Shown: positions 16,013 through 24,399 of the stretch, in pieces
Position numbering within the stretch: the stretch's first letter is position 1
Layout of the letters: every line of letters begins with the position of its first letter
Assembly: GCF_009176305.1 (NCBI RefSeq)
Contig: NZ_BLAJ01000021.1
Location: forward strand, 1 to 38,867
Length of the DNA: 38,867 nucleotides
Reading direction: 5' to 3'
Source of the DNA: Martinezella dioscoreae
GTDB taxonomy: Bacteria > Pseudomonadota > Alphaproteobacteria > Rhizobiales > Rhizobiaceae
Position numbers and translations under genes: made by a program
Notes under the pieces: model-generated
What the model was told of the DNA's origin: nothing
The model's input: only the letters and a program-made list of their open reading frames with translations
The model's database searches: none

Positions 16013-17482
16013 ATGTCCCCCACCGATAACCTGACACATTCATCTAATTCCACGCCATCGGAGGCTGCGGACCTTGCCACCCTCGGGCCCACCTCCGCCG
16101 CTCGGGCAATCCGGAGCGGCGACGTAAGTTCCGAGGCCTATGCCACCGCCCTACTGGAACGAGCCCGAGCGGAGGCGGACCTGAATGCGTTCATCAGTAT
16201 TGATGAAGGTGAAGTCCTGTCTGCCGCCCGTGCAGCGGACAAGGCGAGAGTGGCTGGGGCGTCGGCTCCGCTCCTGGGAGTTCCACTTGGCGTTAAGGAC
16301 AGCTATCTGACAAAAGGCCTGCCGACGAGCCTCGGCCTCGAACCCCTTGCCAATTTCACCCCGCAGGAAGACGCGGACGCCGTACGCGCCATCAAGGAAG
16401 CCGGCGCTTTGGTATTCGGTAAGAATAACCTCGTGGAGGTGTCTTTCGGTCTTACTGGCCATAACGCCGCCTTTGGCCAGGTGAAGAACCCCGTCTCGCG
16501 TGATCGGGTCTCGGGTGGTTCGTCCAGCGGCTCAGCGGCGGCCGTTGCCGCCGGCATTGTGCCCGCGTCCTTAGGCGGCGACACTATTGGATCGATCCGC
16601 GTTCCAGCGTCGCTATGTGGTGTGGTCGGTTTCAAACCGACGACGGGTCGATGGCCGCGCGGCGGCGTCGCGCCGATCTCGCATACGCTTGATACGACGG
16701 GTGTGATCGCACGCAGCGTGGCGGACTGCGCACTCGTAGACCAGGTCGTCACCGGCGGTTCAGTTCCGGATCTTTCGACTTTAGTCAGCGGCCTCAAAGG
16801 CGTTCGGCTGGTCTACGCGCCTCGGCAGTTTCTCGATCTGGTTGATCAGGACGTTGAGACGCGCTTCCACGAAGTGGTGAAGCAACTGCGGGGCGCTGGC
16901 GCCGAGGTTATCGAAGTGGACCTCGGCGACGATTTCAGCAGTCTGGCCAGTTCCGCAACCTGGAGCATTATGTTCCATGAGACGATGAGCGCACTTTCCG
17001 AGTTTCTGCGACAACACAATGTTCCGCTGAGCTTTGAGGGAGTTGTCGACAGCCTTAAGCCCGAATTGCAAGGCGCATGGCGCTACATGATCCTCCCGGA
17101 CGGCGGCGGTGCGACCTCGCCCGAAACCTATCAGGACGCACTCACTGTCAGAAGGCCTGAAGTTCAACGGCGTCTTAATGCGGCCCTTTCCGAACACGGA
17201 GCACAGGCGATTTTGCAACCGACCACGCCTTCCACGGCGCCGCTGATCGAGCAGCAGGCGAAGTTCCTGATTGGAGAAAGGGAGGTCAACGATCTGGTTC
17301 TGGCAAACCATACGTTGGTGGCAAGCCTGCTAGGCCTGCCTGGCATCAGCATTCCGGCGGGCACCTCGCGCGGTGGCCTGCCGATCGGCATTGAGCTGGA
17401 CGCTCCAGCTAATGGCGATCGACATCTTCTGGGTCTCGCACACCGCATCGAAGGTGTGTTAGCTGGCAGCGCGATCGATTGA
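16013..17482 (+). CDS. Amidase signature family hydrolase (indoleacetamide-hydrolase-like)
   Basis: 489 aa. The Ser-cisSer-Lys triad is visible: Lys95 in PLGVKDSYL, the glycine/serine loop SGGSSSGSAAAV (168-178), and the nucleophile Ser194 in GGDTIGSIRVPAS. It hydrolyses an amide to acid and ammonia. The family includes indole-3-acetamide and mandelamide hydrolases, but substrate choice cannot be deduced. ATG 16013 follows GAGGAA; a TTG at 16001 is also in frame. It is followed by a TetR gene 14 bases downstream, presumably in the same transcript. Confidence 0.9.
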   Translation: MSPTDNLTHSSNSTPSEAADLATLGPTSAARAIRSGDVSSEAYATALLERARAEADLNAFISIDEGEVLSAARAADKARVAGASAPLLGVPLGVKDSYLTKGLPTSLGLEPLANFTPQEDADAVRAIKEAGALVFGKNNLVEVSFGLTGHNAAFGQVKNPVSRDRVSGGSSSGSAAAVAAGIVPASLGGDTIGSIRVPASLCGVVGFKPTTGRWPRGGVAPISHTLDTTGVIARSVADCALVDQVVTGGSVPDLSTLVSGLKGVRLVYAPRQFLDLVDQDVETRFHEVVKQLRGAGAEVIEVDLGDDFSSLASSATWSIMFHETMSALSEFLRQHNVPLSFEGVVDSLKPELQGAWRYMILPDGGGATSPETYQDALTVRRPEVQRRLNAALSEHGAQAILQPTTPSTAPLIEQQAKFLIGEREVNDLVLANHTLVASLLGLPGISIPAGTSRGGLPIGIELDAPANGDRHLLGLAHRIEGVLAGSAID

Positions 17483-17496
17483 GCGAGGAAGGAAAG

Positions 17497-18072
17497 ATGC
17501 GGTTCGAGAAGGGGCATAAGGCGGAGACACGGCGGCACATCCTCGCAGTCGCGTCGAAGCAGTTTCGCAAGGATGGAATAGAGGCAGCGGGCATCGCCGG
17601 GATCATGAAGGAGGCCGGATTGACCAATGGCGCCTTCTATCCCCATTTCAAGTCGAAGGAGGAGCTTGTTCGCGAGGCGGTATCGTCTGCGGTAGGCGAG
17701 CAGCAGGAGCGGGTTGAAGAGAGCGTGCGATCCGGGGGCGACCTCGAGGGCGTGCTTCGGACCTATCTCAGCATGGGTCACCTCAACAGTCCCGCGTGTG
17801 GGTGTCCGTCAGCCTCTCTTTTGCCGGAAATTTCGCGCCAGCCTCCATCGACCAGGCAGACATACGAAGACGGGATCAACCGTTACCTCTCAGTGTTGGC
17901 GCCGCTCATTCCGATTTCCGATGCTGCTGTCGCGCATCAACGAGCAACGGCGATATTTGCGCTCATGGTTGGGACGCTTCAATACGCACGAGCCGTGGCA
18001 GATCCTGTTGCCGCTGAAGCAATTTTGGAGAGTGGTGTCCAGGCGGCGCTGCTGCTTGCGAGGGGGTCATAA
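17497..18072 (+). CDS. TetR/AcrR family transcriptional regulator
   Basis: 191 aa. The N-terminal HTH reads ETRRHILAVASKQFRKDG, then GIAGIMKEAGLTNGAFYPHF, a standard TetR DNA-binding domain; the rest is the helical ligand-binding domain. ATG 17497 is preceded by GAGGAAGG. As last gene of the plus-strand run (SDR, MATE, MBL, amidase) it is the obvious local regulator and may bind the tandem palindrome at 12122-12174. The ligand is unknown. Confidence 0.9.
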   Translation: MRFEKGHKAETRRHILAVASKQFRKDGIEAAGIAGIMKEAGLTNGAFYPHFKSKEELVREAVSSAVGEQQERVEESVRSGGDLEGVLRTYLSMGHLNSPACGCPSASLLPEISRQPPSTRQTYEDGINRYLSVLAPLIPISDAAVAHQRATAIFALMVGTLQYARAVADPVAAEAILESGVQAALLLARGS

Positions 18073-18427
18073 AGTCCCGTCGTATGCATCAATTTAATGG
18101 CCCATTGGCAAAAGACTGTTTCGCGGGTTCGAATCCTATCAAGAGCCAGAACCGAATTGAGGGAGCGGAAACTCTTTTGGCGCTCGGCCGAACGCGATCT
18201 TTCCAGCTTCATGGTCAAGGCTTCCGCGCGAATTCGCGGAAGTGCGCTCTCAGGTGAATGTGCAATCAAGGTTATGGCCGCTCAAGACTTCCGCTGTGGT
18301 GCAATACCTGCAACTCTTGCCCCGTAGGGGGCGGCACCGTCGCCGCTGCCTTTGACTTACTCTCCCAGGTTCAATTTCTTTTGGACAAAGTCGCCTGTCG
18401 CAGGGCTTCTCATGCTGCTCCCAAGCA
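18073..18427. other. Gene-free stretch between convergent genes
   Basis: No credible gene is seen. It contains the second T-arm-like motif (18119-18146) close to the end of the TetR gene. No clear terminator with a T tract was found. Confidence 0.55.
18119..18146 (+). repeat. T-arm-like motif, copy B
   Basis: GCGGGTTCGAATCC followed by TATCAAGAGC. The GGTTCGAATCC core is exactly the tRNA T-loop signature, but the stem pairs poorly and no D-arm or anticodon arm is found upstream. Confidence 0.4.
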
Positions 18428-18835
18428 TCAGATCTGGGAAGCAGGGATTCCGGCCCGCAGCGGTGCCAGGATGTGTTGCTCGACCAGTTCGGGTGTCCAC
18501 TGGACGTACTCGACCAGGCAGCCGTCCGCATGCTTCATGTACATCATCCGTCCAGGCGGGATGTCTTTGATGTCGCGCATCACAGATGCACCGTTCGCGA
18601 GGAGCTTGCGCTTGGCATCGTCAATGTCCTCAACGATCCAGGGACCCAGGCTGCCGCGGATCGGCTCCAGCGCCTCGTCCGTTCCGCCAATCACCAGCAC
18701 GTCGCCAATCCCGACGAGCGTCAAGGGTGCATAATTGAGCCATAGATGCGGCTCCGTCCCGTGGACTGCTTTAAGTGTTGCCACGGTGGGCTGGAGGTCC
18801 GTCGTGAAGATGCGCGTGTAGGTCTTGAGGATCAT
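18428..18835 (-). CDS. VOC family (glyoxalase/dioxygenase fold) protein
   Basis: 135 aa. MILKTYTRIFTTDLQPTVATL and the end MYMKHADGCLVEYVQW fit one vicinal-oxygen-chelate module. ATG 18835 starts exactly at the fold with AAGG upstream, so I reject the in-frame start at 19018. The metal ligands typical of glyoxalase I are not all evident, so catalytic type is open. It lies 124 bases downstream of the EthD gene on the same strand and is likely co-transcribed with it. Confidence 0.8.
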   Translation of the reverse strand: MILKTYTRIFTTDLQPTVATLKAVHGTEPHLWLNYAPLTLVGIGDVLVIGGTDEALEPIRGSLGPWIVEDIDDAKRKLLANGASVMRDIKDIPPGRMMYMKHADGCLVEYVQWTPELVEQHILAPLRAGIPASQI

Positions 18836-18959
18836 GGAGATGCCTTTATGCTGGTGGTGAAGGTCAAGCGGCCGCTCGCTCGCGATTGGAACACTCAGCG
18901 TCCGCTTTGCGGAGGAGATGCTGGCGCCATCGGTCTCCTCCGCAGATCGGTCCTCCGGT

Positions 18960-19643
18960 TTAGCGAAGGAACCTCTCCGAGACCGCCAACATGGTAACGG
19001 CGTGACCGGCCCGGGCAAGGAGCTCCTCGAAGGCGGCCCGATCGGCGTCCACCCCGTCCTGAAACGCTGTCAGGGTAGGCCACCACAACTGACGCGCGCC
19101 TAGGAAGGGTGGCTCGTCGCCGTGCACCTCGGCGCTCGGTCGGTTCACCGCGTGACGCAGCGCTCCGATCCGCAAGCCGAGTTCGGCATCGTCCGAGCCC
19201 ACCCAGTCGAGATTGCCATCACGATGCACGAACTGCAGGAGATGGATGCTTGTCGGCCGCTCCAGCACGTCCCATTGACGATCGACCCCGGCTCTGGCGC
19301 CAATGGGGGGCCGCGAGACGATGACCTCCTCCTCGGTGATGAAGAAGATGACCCTCGGCAGGTCCTGGAACAATGGTTCGTCGGGGCGAATATTGTCGAC
19401 GAACAAGGGTTCGTCGACCAGTGCGGCGGCGGCCTTCGGGTAGTCGAACGAGGGCATGGCGACGCCGTCGTACTCGTCCTGCCCTGGGCCGAGGCGGTCG
19501 GTGTCGAACTGGTGCGCCTGGACGTAGGTGAGCATTCCCGGGATCTGACGGCCCAGGGTGCCGTGCGGGTGGCGCCAGTGGTCATGGAAGCGCTGGCGGT
19601 CGATGTCGGGGCGGCGGGGGATGAGAGAGAAGAAGCGGATCAA
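18960..19643 (-). CDS. EthD domain-containing protein
   Basis: 227 aa. The N-terminus MIRFFSLIPRRPDIDRQRFHDHWRHPHG is the EthD/ferredoxin-like dimeric alpha-beta barrel signature. A second similar half is likely (HLLQFVHRDGNLDW onward). EthD proteins accompany ether- or aromatic-degrading genes and some act as isomerases or cyclases; function here is unknown. It is divergent from the HxlR regulator with 175 bases between starts, the usual layout for local control. Confidence 0.8.
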   Translation of the reverse strand: MIRFFSLIPRRPDIDRQRFHDHWRHPHGTLGRQIPGMLTYVQAHQFDTDRLGPGQDEYDGVAMPSFDYPKAAAALVDEPLFVDNIRPDEPLFQDLPRVIFFITEEEVIVSRPPIGARAGVDRQWDVLERPTSIHLLQFVHRDGNLDWVGSDDAELGLRIGALRHAVNRPSAEVHGDEPPFLGARQLWWPTLTAFQDGVDADRAAFEELLARAGHAVTMLAVSERFLR

Positions 19644-19818
19644 GGAAGTTCCTGACTTGGTTTAGTGTTGGCTTGGTTCACTTGTTATCGATGCGAATGT
19701 CACGTCTGATGGAGTCGTAGGAGAGCCTTTCTCGTTGACTTGCGAGATAGGTATACATCTGCTACTTAGTTGCAAGAACGCACTTACAGTCGCCTAGGTA
19801 TCGTCGAGGAAACCCATC

Positions 19819-20184
19819 ATGCCAATCTGCCAGCATTTCGATGAAAGCTGTCCCAGCCGTTCGCTGTTCGACAACATCGCCGACAAGTGGTCGATGATGG
19901 TGATCAGTGTGCTGGATGCGGGACCCATGCGCTTCAACGCAATCAAGCGGCACATTGGGGGCGTAACCCAGAAGGCGCTGACACAATGCCTGCGCCGGCT
20001 GGAACGCAACGGTCTCATCTCTCGCCGTGTCATCATGGGCTCGCCGATAGGGGTCGAATATGCCATCACGCCGCTCGGCCGTTCACTGCTCGGTCCTTTT
20101 CAGGCGCTCCATGAATGGACAATTGAGCATGTGGATGACGTGGAACAGGCGCGCCAGGCGTTCGACAGCCGCGACGCCGCGTGA
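19819..20184 (+). CDS. HxlR family winged-helix transcriptional regulator
   Basis: 121 aa. The family pattern is clear: CQHFDESCPSRSLFDNIADKWSMMVISVL, then GGVTQKALTQCLRRLERNGL and the wing SPIGVEYAITPLG. Cysteines at 4 and 11 are near the place where redox- or aldehyde-sensing HxlR proteins keep theirs, so thiol sensing is possible. The region upstream contains CTTGC...GCAAG and two TAGGTAT copies that may be operator parts. Probably controls the divergent EthD-VOC pair. Confidence 0.9.
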   Translation: MPICQHFDESCPSRSLFDNIADKWSMMVISVLDAGPMRFNAIKRHIGGVTQKALTQCLRRLERNGLISRRVIMGSPIGVEYAITPLGRSLLGPFQALHEWTIEHVDDVEQARQAFDSRDAA

Positions 20185-20550
20185 CCTGACGTGATCGATG
20201 TTTCCGATCGGAAGATTGCACTTCGCTCAGTCTTTGCGACCCTAGAAGACACCGTCGGCAAAAGCAAAACAGCCAAGGCCGCTTCTATTGTGATCGGACA
20301 ACTCGCAAGGGAACCTCCCTCATGACCGCACCGTGAACCATCTCATTCAGTCTGTTTGCTGATGCGACAAGCAATCAATACGCATCGCCGGTAATTGGCT
20401 TCCGCACCAGGGGGTCGTTGGTTCAGATACCGTCAAGAGCGCTAACAAAAACTGTCCGACCCGGAGATATAGGAAACAGTTTGTCCCTAAGACATGGTGG
20501 ACTGCACCCCTCCTCTTCATAGACATCCGGAATATTTTCAACAGAGCCGT
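20185..20550. other. Gene-free stretch
   Basis: No credible coding frame with a ribosome binding site. It holds the third T-arm-like motif (20413-20440). The end of the small membrane-protein gene on the minus strand begins at 20551. Confidence 0.5.
20413..20440 (+). repeat. T-arm-like motif, copy C
   Basis: GTCGTTGGTTCAGATACC followed by GTCAAGAGC. It is closer to copy A at its left edge (GGTCG) and to copies A and B at TCAAGAGC. Confidence 0.35.
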
Positions 20551-20823
20551 TCAGCGGTGCTTGCTGCGCTGGCTACATCCTCGGGTCTCGCAATCGACAA
20601 CGACGAAACGCCGGAAGTCGAATTCTTCTTGGATCCTAGGATCTCGAGGAACGTGGAAAGCTTCCTTGGCGGTAACGAACACCCGAGCCTGCTTACGCGG
20701 TTCGACGGTATTCTCTTGGTAGACGAGAATGGCCACAATCCCGATCATCGAAAAGAGAACGACCGCGCAAGGGAATCGCGTGTAGGATTGTTCCGGGCTT
20801 TCGTCGGTTCTCCATCTTGGCAT
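20551..20823 (-). CDS. Small single-pass membrane protein, unknown
   Basis: 90 aa with one membrane helix (FPCAVVLFSMIGIVAILVY, about residues 18-36) after a short N-terminal segment, and a charged C-terminal part. GGAG precedes ATG 20823. It follows the 50-aa coiled-coil gene by 35 bases. The opposite-strand frame 20494-20838 covers the same DNA but lacks any protein-like features. Confidence 0.55.
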   Translation of the reverse strand: MPRWRTDESPEQSYTRFPCAVVLFSMIGIVAILVYQENTVEPRKQARVFVTAKEAFHVPRDPRIQEEFDFRRFVVVDCETRGCSQRSKHR

Positions 20824-20858
20824 CGCGGACTCCAATAAATTTTCGGTTAGCGCAGTTC

Positions 20859-21011
20859 CTAAGCCCTGAAAAGCGTCAGGCGCCAACCTTCCTCTTCGGT
20901 GGTTTTGATCTTTGCCCTCAGGAGCTCGATGTCTCTCTGAAGCTTGATCATCCGGTCTCGAAGCTCCTCAATCGGAATGCTCGGTTTCGTAAATAAATCG
21001 AGATCGGCCAT
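20859..21011 (-). CDS. 50-residue coiled-coil protein, unknown
   Basis: MADLDLFTKPSIPIEELRD leads into a heptad-rich stretch (RMIKLQRDIELLRAKIKTTEEE). ATG 21011 has AGGGAG seven bases upstream. It is the first gene on the minus side of the divergent operator region 21080-21135 and precedes the small membrane protein. Too short for family assignment. Confidence 0.55.
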   Translation of the reverse strand: MADLDLFTKPSIPIEELRDRMIKLQRDIELLRAKIKTTEEEGWRLTLFRA

Positions 21012-21079
21012 GTTGCTCCCTTTCGGGCGATTCCTCGCCGCCGTCTGAAAGAGATGCTGCCGCGCAGATCTTGGCGACA

Positions 21080-21135
21080 CCACTGCACGAAGGTATCGGC
21101 GACACCTTGGTATCGGTCATACCTTGGTTCAATGG
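21080..21135. promoter_or_regulatory. Double operator of the shared regulon, divergent promoter
   Basis: Two overlapping 19-base dyads: AAGGTATC-GGC-GACACCTT (21090-21108) and TTGGTATC-GGT-CATACCTT (21107-21125). The right flank GGTTCAATGG contains a TTCAAT -10-like hexamer for the plus-strand VOC gene; the left flank, read on the minus strand, is CGTGCAGTGG for the small-protein operon. The same arrangement recurs at 23229, 33946 and elsewhere. Confidence 0.7.
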
Positions 21136-21211
21136 TTGCGTTGAGAGCACCTTTCTAGGGTCTACGGCTGCGCCAGAAGGCGCAGTTCAAAGCCAGACAA
21201 AGGAGGCTAGA

Positions 21212-21778
21212 ATGGGAACGCGAGTGACAGGGCCGGGATCGTTAACTGATGATCCTGCAGAGCGCCCACTAACGATGATGAACCTGGAGCTGGTAGTCAT
21301 TCCCGTGTCCGACGTTGATCGCTCGAAGGTTTTCTATTCCAGCTTGGGATGGCATCTCGACATCGATCACGCCGCAAGCGAAGATTACCGTATCGTGCAG
21401 TTTACGCCCCCGGGCTCAGGATGCTCAATCATGTTCGGGACAAACATCACGGCGGCGGCGCCAGGATCCGCCCAGGGACTTCATCTGGCGGTCGCCGACA
21501 TAACGGTTGCCATCGAGGATCTTCGACGTAGGGGAGTAGACGTGAGCGACGCTTTCCACGACGAGGGCGGCATCTTCCATCATTCGAATGGTGTTGGTAT
21601 TCGAAAAGGTCCGAACCCGGAGCACAAGAGCTATGCGTCGTATGCGACCGTCTGCGATCCCGACGGCAACGGATGGACGCTTCAGGAAATTACGGCCAGG
21701 CTGCCAGGCGTGCCCGGAGACGCGTCTTTTACCCCTCAGTTGATTCGAGCTGTCTGGGGAAAGGGTGGCGTAACTTAA
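21212..21778 (+). CDS. VOC family protein (glyoxalase-like)
   Basis: 188 aa. One VOC fold from about residue 23: MNLELVVIPVSDVDRSKVFY, then PPGSGCSIMFG and CDPDGNGWTLQEIT, whose glutamate is the usual metal ligand. ATG 21212 follows AAAGGAGG. It is a close paralogue of the VOC protein at 26583-27254, sharing VVIPVSDVDR, PGSAQGLHL and DPDGNGW. Many relatives detoxify or rearrange small electrophiles. Its promoter carries the double operator. Confidence 0.88.
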   Translation: MGTRVTGPGSLTDDPAERPLTMMNLELVVIPVSDVDRSKVFYSSLGWHLDIDHAASEDYRIVQFTPPGSGCSIMFGTNITAAAPGSAQGLHLAVADITVAIEDLRRRGVDVSDAFHDEGGIFHHSNGVGIRKGPNPEHKSYASYATVCDPDGNGWTLQEITARLPGVPGDASFTPQLIRAVWGKGGVT

Positions 21779-21839
21779 CTCGACGTCGCGCTCGCGCCTT
21801 CGGTTAGTGACACTGCGAACGAGGTCAAAGGAAGAGATC

Positions 21840-21878
21840 GAGAACTTGGCCGTCGGATCATAGGTCGGCCAAGTTCTC
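21840..21878. terminator. Hairpin between convergent genes
   Basis: Perfect 13-base arms (GAGAACTTGGCCG and CGGCCAAGTTCTC) with a 13-base loop, between the VOC and epoxide hydrolase stops. There is no T tract, so it may be a bidirectional terminator or an RNA 3'-end stabiliser. Confidence 0.55.
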
Positions 21879-21885
21879 AGCGGCA

Positions 21886-23166
21886 TCAGGCTCGCAGGCT
21901 ACGGAAGGCCGTTCGGAGTTCGTCGCAGAAAACGGCTGTCTGCTCCCACGCGGCGAAATGGCCTCCCTTCGACAAGCGATTGAAGTGTATAAGGTTGGGG
22001 TAGGCCTTCTCCGTCCAGTTCCGCGGCGCCGCGTAGATCTCGTCCGGAAAGACGCTGACGGCCACCGGGATCTTGACGCCCTTGGGGGCGAAGAACTGCA
22101 GCTTGTTCTCCCAGTAAAGCCGTGCCGAAGAGACAGCCGTATTCGTAAGCCAATATAGCGTGACGTTGTCCAGGACGTCGTCTTTCGAAAGCCCCTCTTG
22201 TTCGCCATCGAACACTCGGGCGATCAACTCATAGCTACGGATGTCGTGATCAATCATCCAAGCCGCTAGTCCAACTGGGGAATCCGCGATCCCGATAAGC
22301 GTCTGCGGCCGGTTGGCCATCTCGATGGCATATCCAAGCCCGTGCTTATAGAAATCATCGAGTTGATCAAAAGCATTGCTTTCGTCCGGCGAAAGGCTCG
22401 TTGGCTTCTTCCCGGCGCTCAACGCCGTGGCGATCTCATCGGGAACGGTCGCTGGCATGTTCACGTGAATCCCGACAAGCTCGGGCGGAGCGATGAGCCC
22501 CATCTGTTCCGTGATTGCATCGCCCCAGTCGCCGCCCTGTGCGACGTAGCGCCTATAGCCGAGGCGCTTCATCAGTTCGATCCATGCGTGAGCTATTCTG
22601 ACCGGGTCCCAACCCTTCTCCGTCGGCTTGCCAGAGAAGCCGTAGCCGGGAATCGAAGGAATGACGACATCAAACGCGTCGTTCGCGTCGTCCCCGTGAG
22701 CAGACGGGTCCGTCAGCGGCCCGACGATCTTCATCTGCTCGATGATCGATCCCGGCCAACCGTGCGTGACTATGATCGGAAGCGATCCCTCACGCTTAGA
22801 TTTCACATGTATGAAGTGAATGTCTACCCCATCGATCTTCGTGACAAACTGGGGGATGGCGGCAAGGCGAGCTTCGACCTTTCGCCAATCGTGCTCGCGC
22901 GCCCAATATTTCGCTAGCTTCTCGATCGTAGCGGCCTGTACGCCCTGGCTGGCGTCGTTGACGATTTCTCGTTCGGGGAAGCGCGTAGCTTTCACCCGGC
23001 GCCGAAGGTCGTCGAGCTGGGCGTCGGTGGCCCTGAACTTGAACGGCCGGATCTCTGTGCCGCTCGCTGCCGCCTTCGCTAACCCGCTGGGCACGATGCT
23101 CAATGCGCCGGCCGCTGCAGCGGTAGCAAGTATGGATCGTCTCGTTACATCGATTGTGGTTATCAT
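21886..23166 (-). CDS. Tat-exported epoxide hydrolase (EHN plus alpha/beta hydrolase)
   Basis: 426 aa. A twin-arginine signal (TRRSILATAAAAGALSIV) is followed by the epoxide hydrolase N-terminal domain (FKFRATDAQLDDLRRRV, about 43-150), oxyanion HGWPGS, nucleophile Asp213 in GGDWGD and catalytic His403 in GGHFAAWE. Such enzymes open epoxides to diols, normally in the cytoplasm; export is unusual. AAGGAG lies before ATG 23166; an in-frame start at 23628 would overrun the LysR gene. Divergent from lysR across a symmetrical operator. Confidence 0.92.
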   Translation of the reverse strand: MITTIDVTRRSILATAAAAGALSIVPSGLAKAAASGTEIRPFKFRATDAQLDDLRRRVKATRFPEREIVNDASQGVQAATIEKLAKYWAREHDWRKVEARLAAIPQFVTKIDGVDIHFIHVKSKREGSLPIIVTHGWPGSIIEQMKIVGPLTDPSAHGDDANDAFDVVIPSIPGYGFSGKPTEKGWDPVRIAHAWIELMKRLGYRRYVAQGGDWGDAITEQMGLIAPPELVGIHVNMPATVPDEIATALSAGKKPTSLSPDESNAFDQLDDFYKHGLGYAIEMANRPQTLIGIADSPVGLAAWMIDHDIRSYELIARVFDGEQEGLSKDDVLDNVTLYWLTNTAVSSARLYWENKLQFFAPKGVKIPVAVSVFPDEIYAAPRNWTEKAYPNLIHFNRLSKGGHFAAWEQTAVFCDELRTAFRSLRA

Positions 23167-23228
23167 CTTCGATCTCCTTTGCTTCGGGTGGAAAATGACG
23201 CCACCGTGGCATTCGGCAGAAACTCCTT

Positions 23229-23267
23229 CCATTGGACCAAGGTGTGGGCAATACCTTCGTACAATGG
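23229..23267. promoter_or_regulatory. Symmetrical 39-base operator between epoxide hydrolase and lysR
   Basis: The core AAGGTGTG-GGC-AATACCTT (23239-23257) is flanked by CCATTG on the left and CAATGG on the right, with GAC and GTA partners, so almost the whole 39 bases form a dyad. Read outward on each strand it gives CACCTTGGTCCAATGG and TACCTTCGTACAATGG, each with a -10-like TNCAAT. This is the clearest copy of the regulon site. Confidence 0.75.
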
Positions 23268-23327
23268 TGCGCAACCCGGCGATCATGCTCAGGCCGGGGA
23301 TGGCGATCATAGAACACGGAGTGAGAG

Positions 23328-24260
23328 ATGGATCGTATCGACGCGATGAAGGTCTTCGTCGCAGCCGTAGACGAAGGCAGCCTCGCTGGAGCGGCTCGCA
23401 AGCTGAAGCGATCGGCGACAGCAATAAGTCGAGCACTTGGCATGCTCGAACAGCACGTCGGAACCGAGCTGCTGCATCGAACGACCCGCAGTCTGCATTT
23501 GAGTGAAGCGGGCCAGCGGTACGTTGTCGTTTGCAGACGAATTCTTTCCGATCTTGAAGAAGCTGACCTTGTCGCAGTCGGCGAGCAAGCTTCTCCTCGG
23601 GGTATGCTGACAATTTCCGCCCCACCAATATTGGGGGAGGAGGTTCTACGTCCGATCCTCGACGACTTTCTGCGCCTACACGAAAAAGTTTCCGTCAGGC
23701 TGCTAATGCTAGATCGCTTCGTGAATCTTGTGGATGAGGGCGTCGATATCGCACTGCGCATCGGCAATCTGCCGGACTCGTCGACCATATCGATCAGGAT
23801 TGGTGGCGACGTGCGGCGGGTAATCGTCGGCTCGCCAGATTATCTAGCTGGGCGGCCTGCCATCGAAGATCCTTCCGATCTAGCGGCGCAAAGCATCATC
23901 GCGTTCAGCAATTTCGGGCTGGAATCGTGGAGCTTTTCGCCCCCGAAAGGATCCTCGATTCCGAGGTCGGTTCATTTCACGCCGAGATACGTTGTAAACA
24001 GCGTGAGAGCGGCTGCGGCGTCGGCTGCGGCCGGCCTAGGTCTTACGAGACTTTATTCGTATCACGTCTCCCATCTGGTCAAAGATGGAAGCCTCAAGAT
24101 CGTTTTGCCGGAGGATGAACTCCCTCCTCTCCCTGTCCATCTGTTGTCGCCTCCCGGCCGGATGACGGTCCCGAAGGTGCGCGCTTTCGTTGATTTCGCG
24201 GCTCCGCGGCTGAGGGCAGAATTAGGCCGCATTGCCTCGGAAGCTGAAGGAATGGCATAA
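23328..24260 (+). CDS. LysR family transcriptional regulator (CrgA-like group)
   Basis: 310 aa. The N-terminal winged HTH reads MDRIDAMKVFVAAVDEGSL and AARKLKRSATAISRALGMLE, then the effector-binding domain from about residue 90 (GMLTISAPPILGEE). A GGAG site precedes the ATG. It is divergent from the epoxide hydrolase with the 39-base operator between them, the classic LysR layout, making it the prime candidate for the regulator of all similar sites in the window. The inducer is unknown. Confidence 0.92.
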   Translation: MDRIDAMKVFVAAVDEGSLAGAARKLKRSATAISRALGMLEQHVGTELLHRTTRSLHLSEAGQRYVVVCRRILSDLEEADLVAVGEQASPRGMLTISAPPILGEEVLRPILDDFLRLHEKVSVRLLMLDRFVNLVDEGVDIALRIGNLPDSSTISIRIGGDVRRVIVGSPDYLAGRPAIEDPSDLAAQSIIAFSNFGLESWSFSPPKGSSIPRSVHFTPRYVVNSVRAAAASAAAGLGLTRLYSYHVSHLVKDGSLKIVLPEDELPPLPVHLLSPPGRMTVPKVRAFVDFAAPRLRAELGRIASEAEGMA

Positions 24261-24280
24261 TTATGCCGTGTAGCGGCATA
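24254..24280. promoter_or_regulatory. Triple GGCATA half-site array
   Basis: GGCATAATTATGCC is a perfect 14-base palindrome (24254-24267) overlapping the lysR stop, and TATGCCG-TGTAG-CGGCATA (24262-24280) a second dyad sharing the middle half. It may be an operator for the SDR operon starting at 24400 or an end hairpin of lysR. Confidence 0.4.
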
Positions 24281-24399
24281 GTGTCGCCCTGATAGTGGCA
24301 ATTCTCCCGGTCTGCGGGAGCATCTAAGTCATACCCATCGACGCCGAGGGCGTTGCGCGGCCGAAAGAAACGGCCGTGGATATGAGAAGGATGCACATC

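Noticed and set aside
18119..18146. Functional tRNA gene
   Set aside because: The T-loop signature is present but the T stem is mismatched and there is no D arm, anticodon arm or CCA end.
20494..20838. Plus-strand frame opposite the small membrane protein
   Set aside because: No ribosome binding site or domain; the minus strand shows a membrane helix and a good start.
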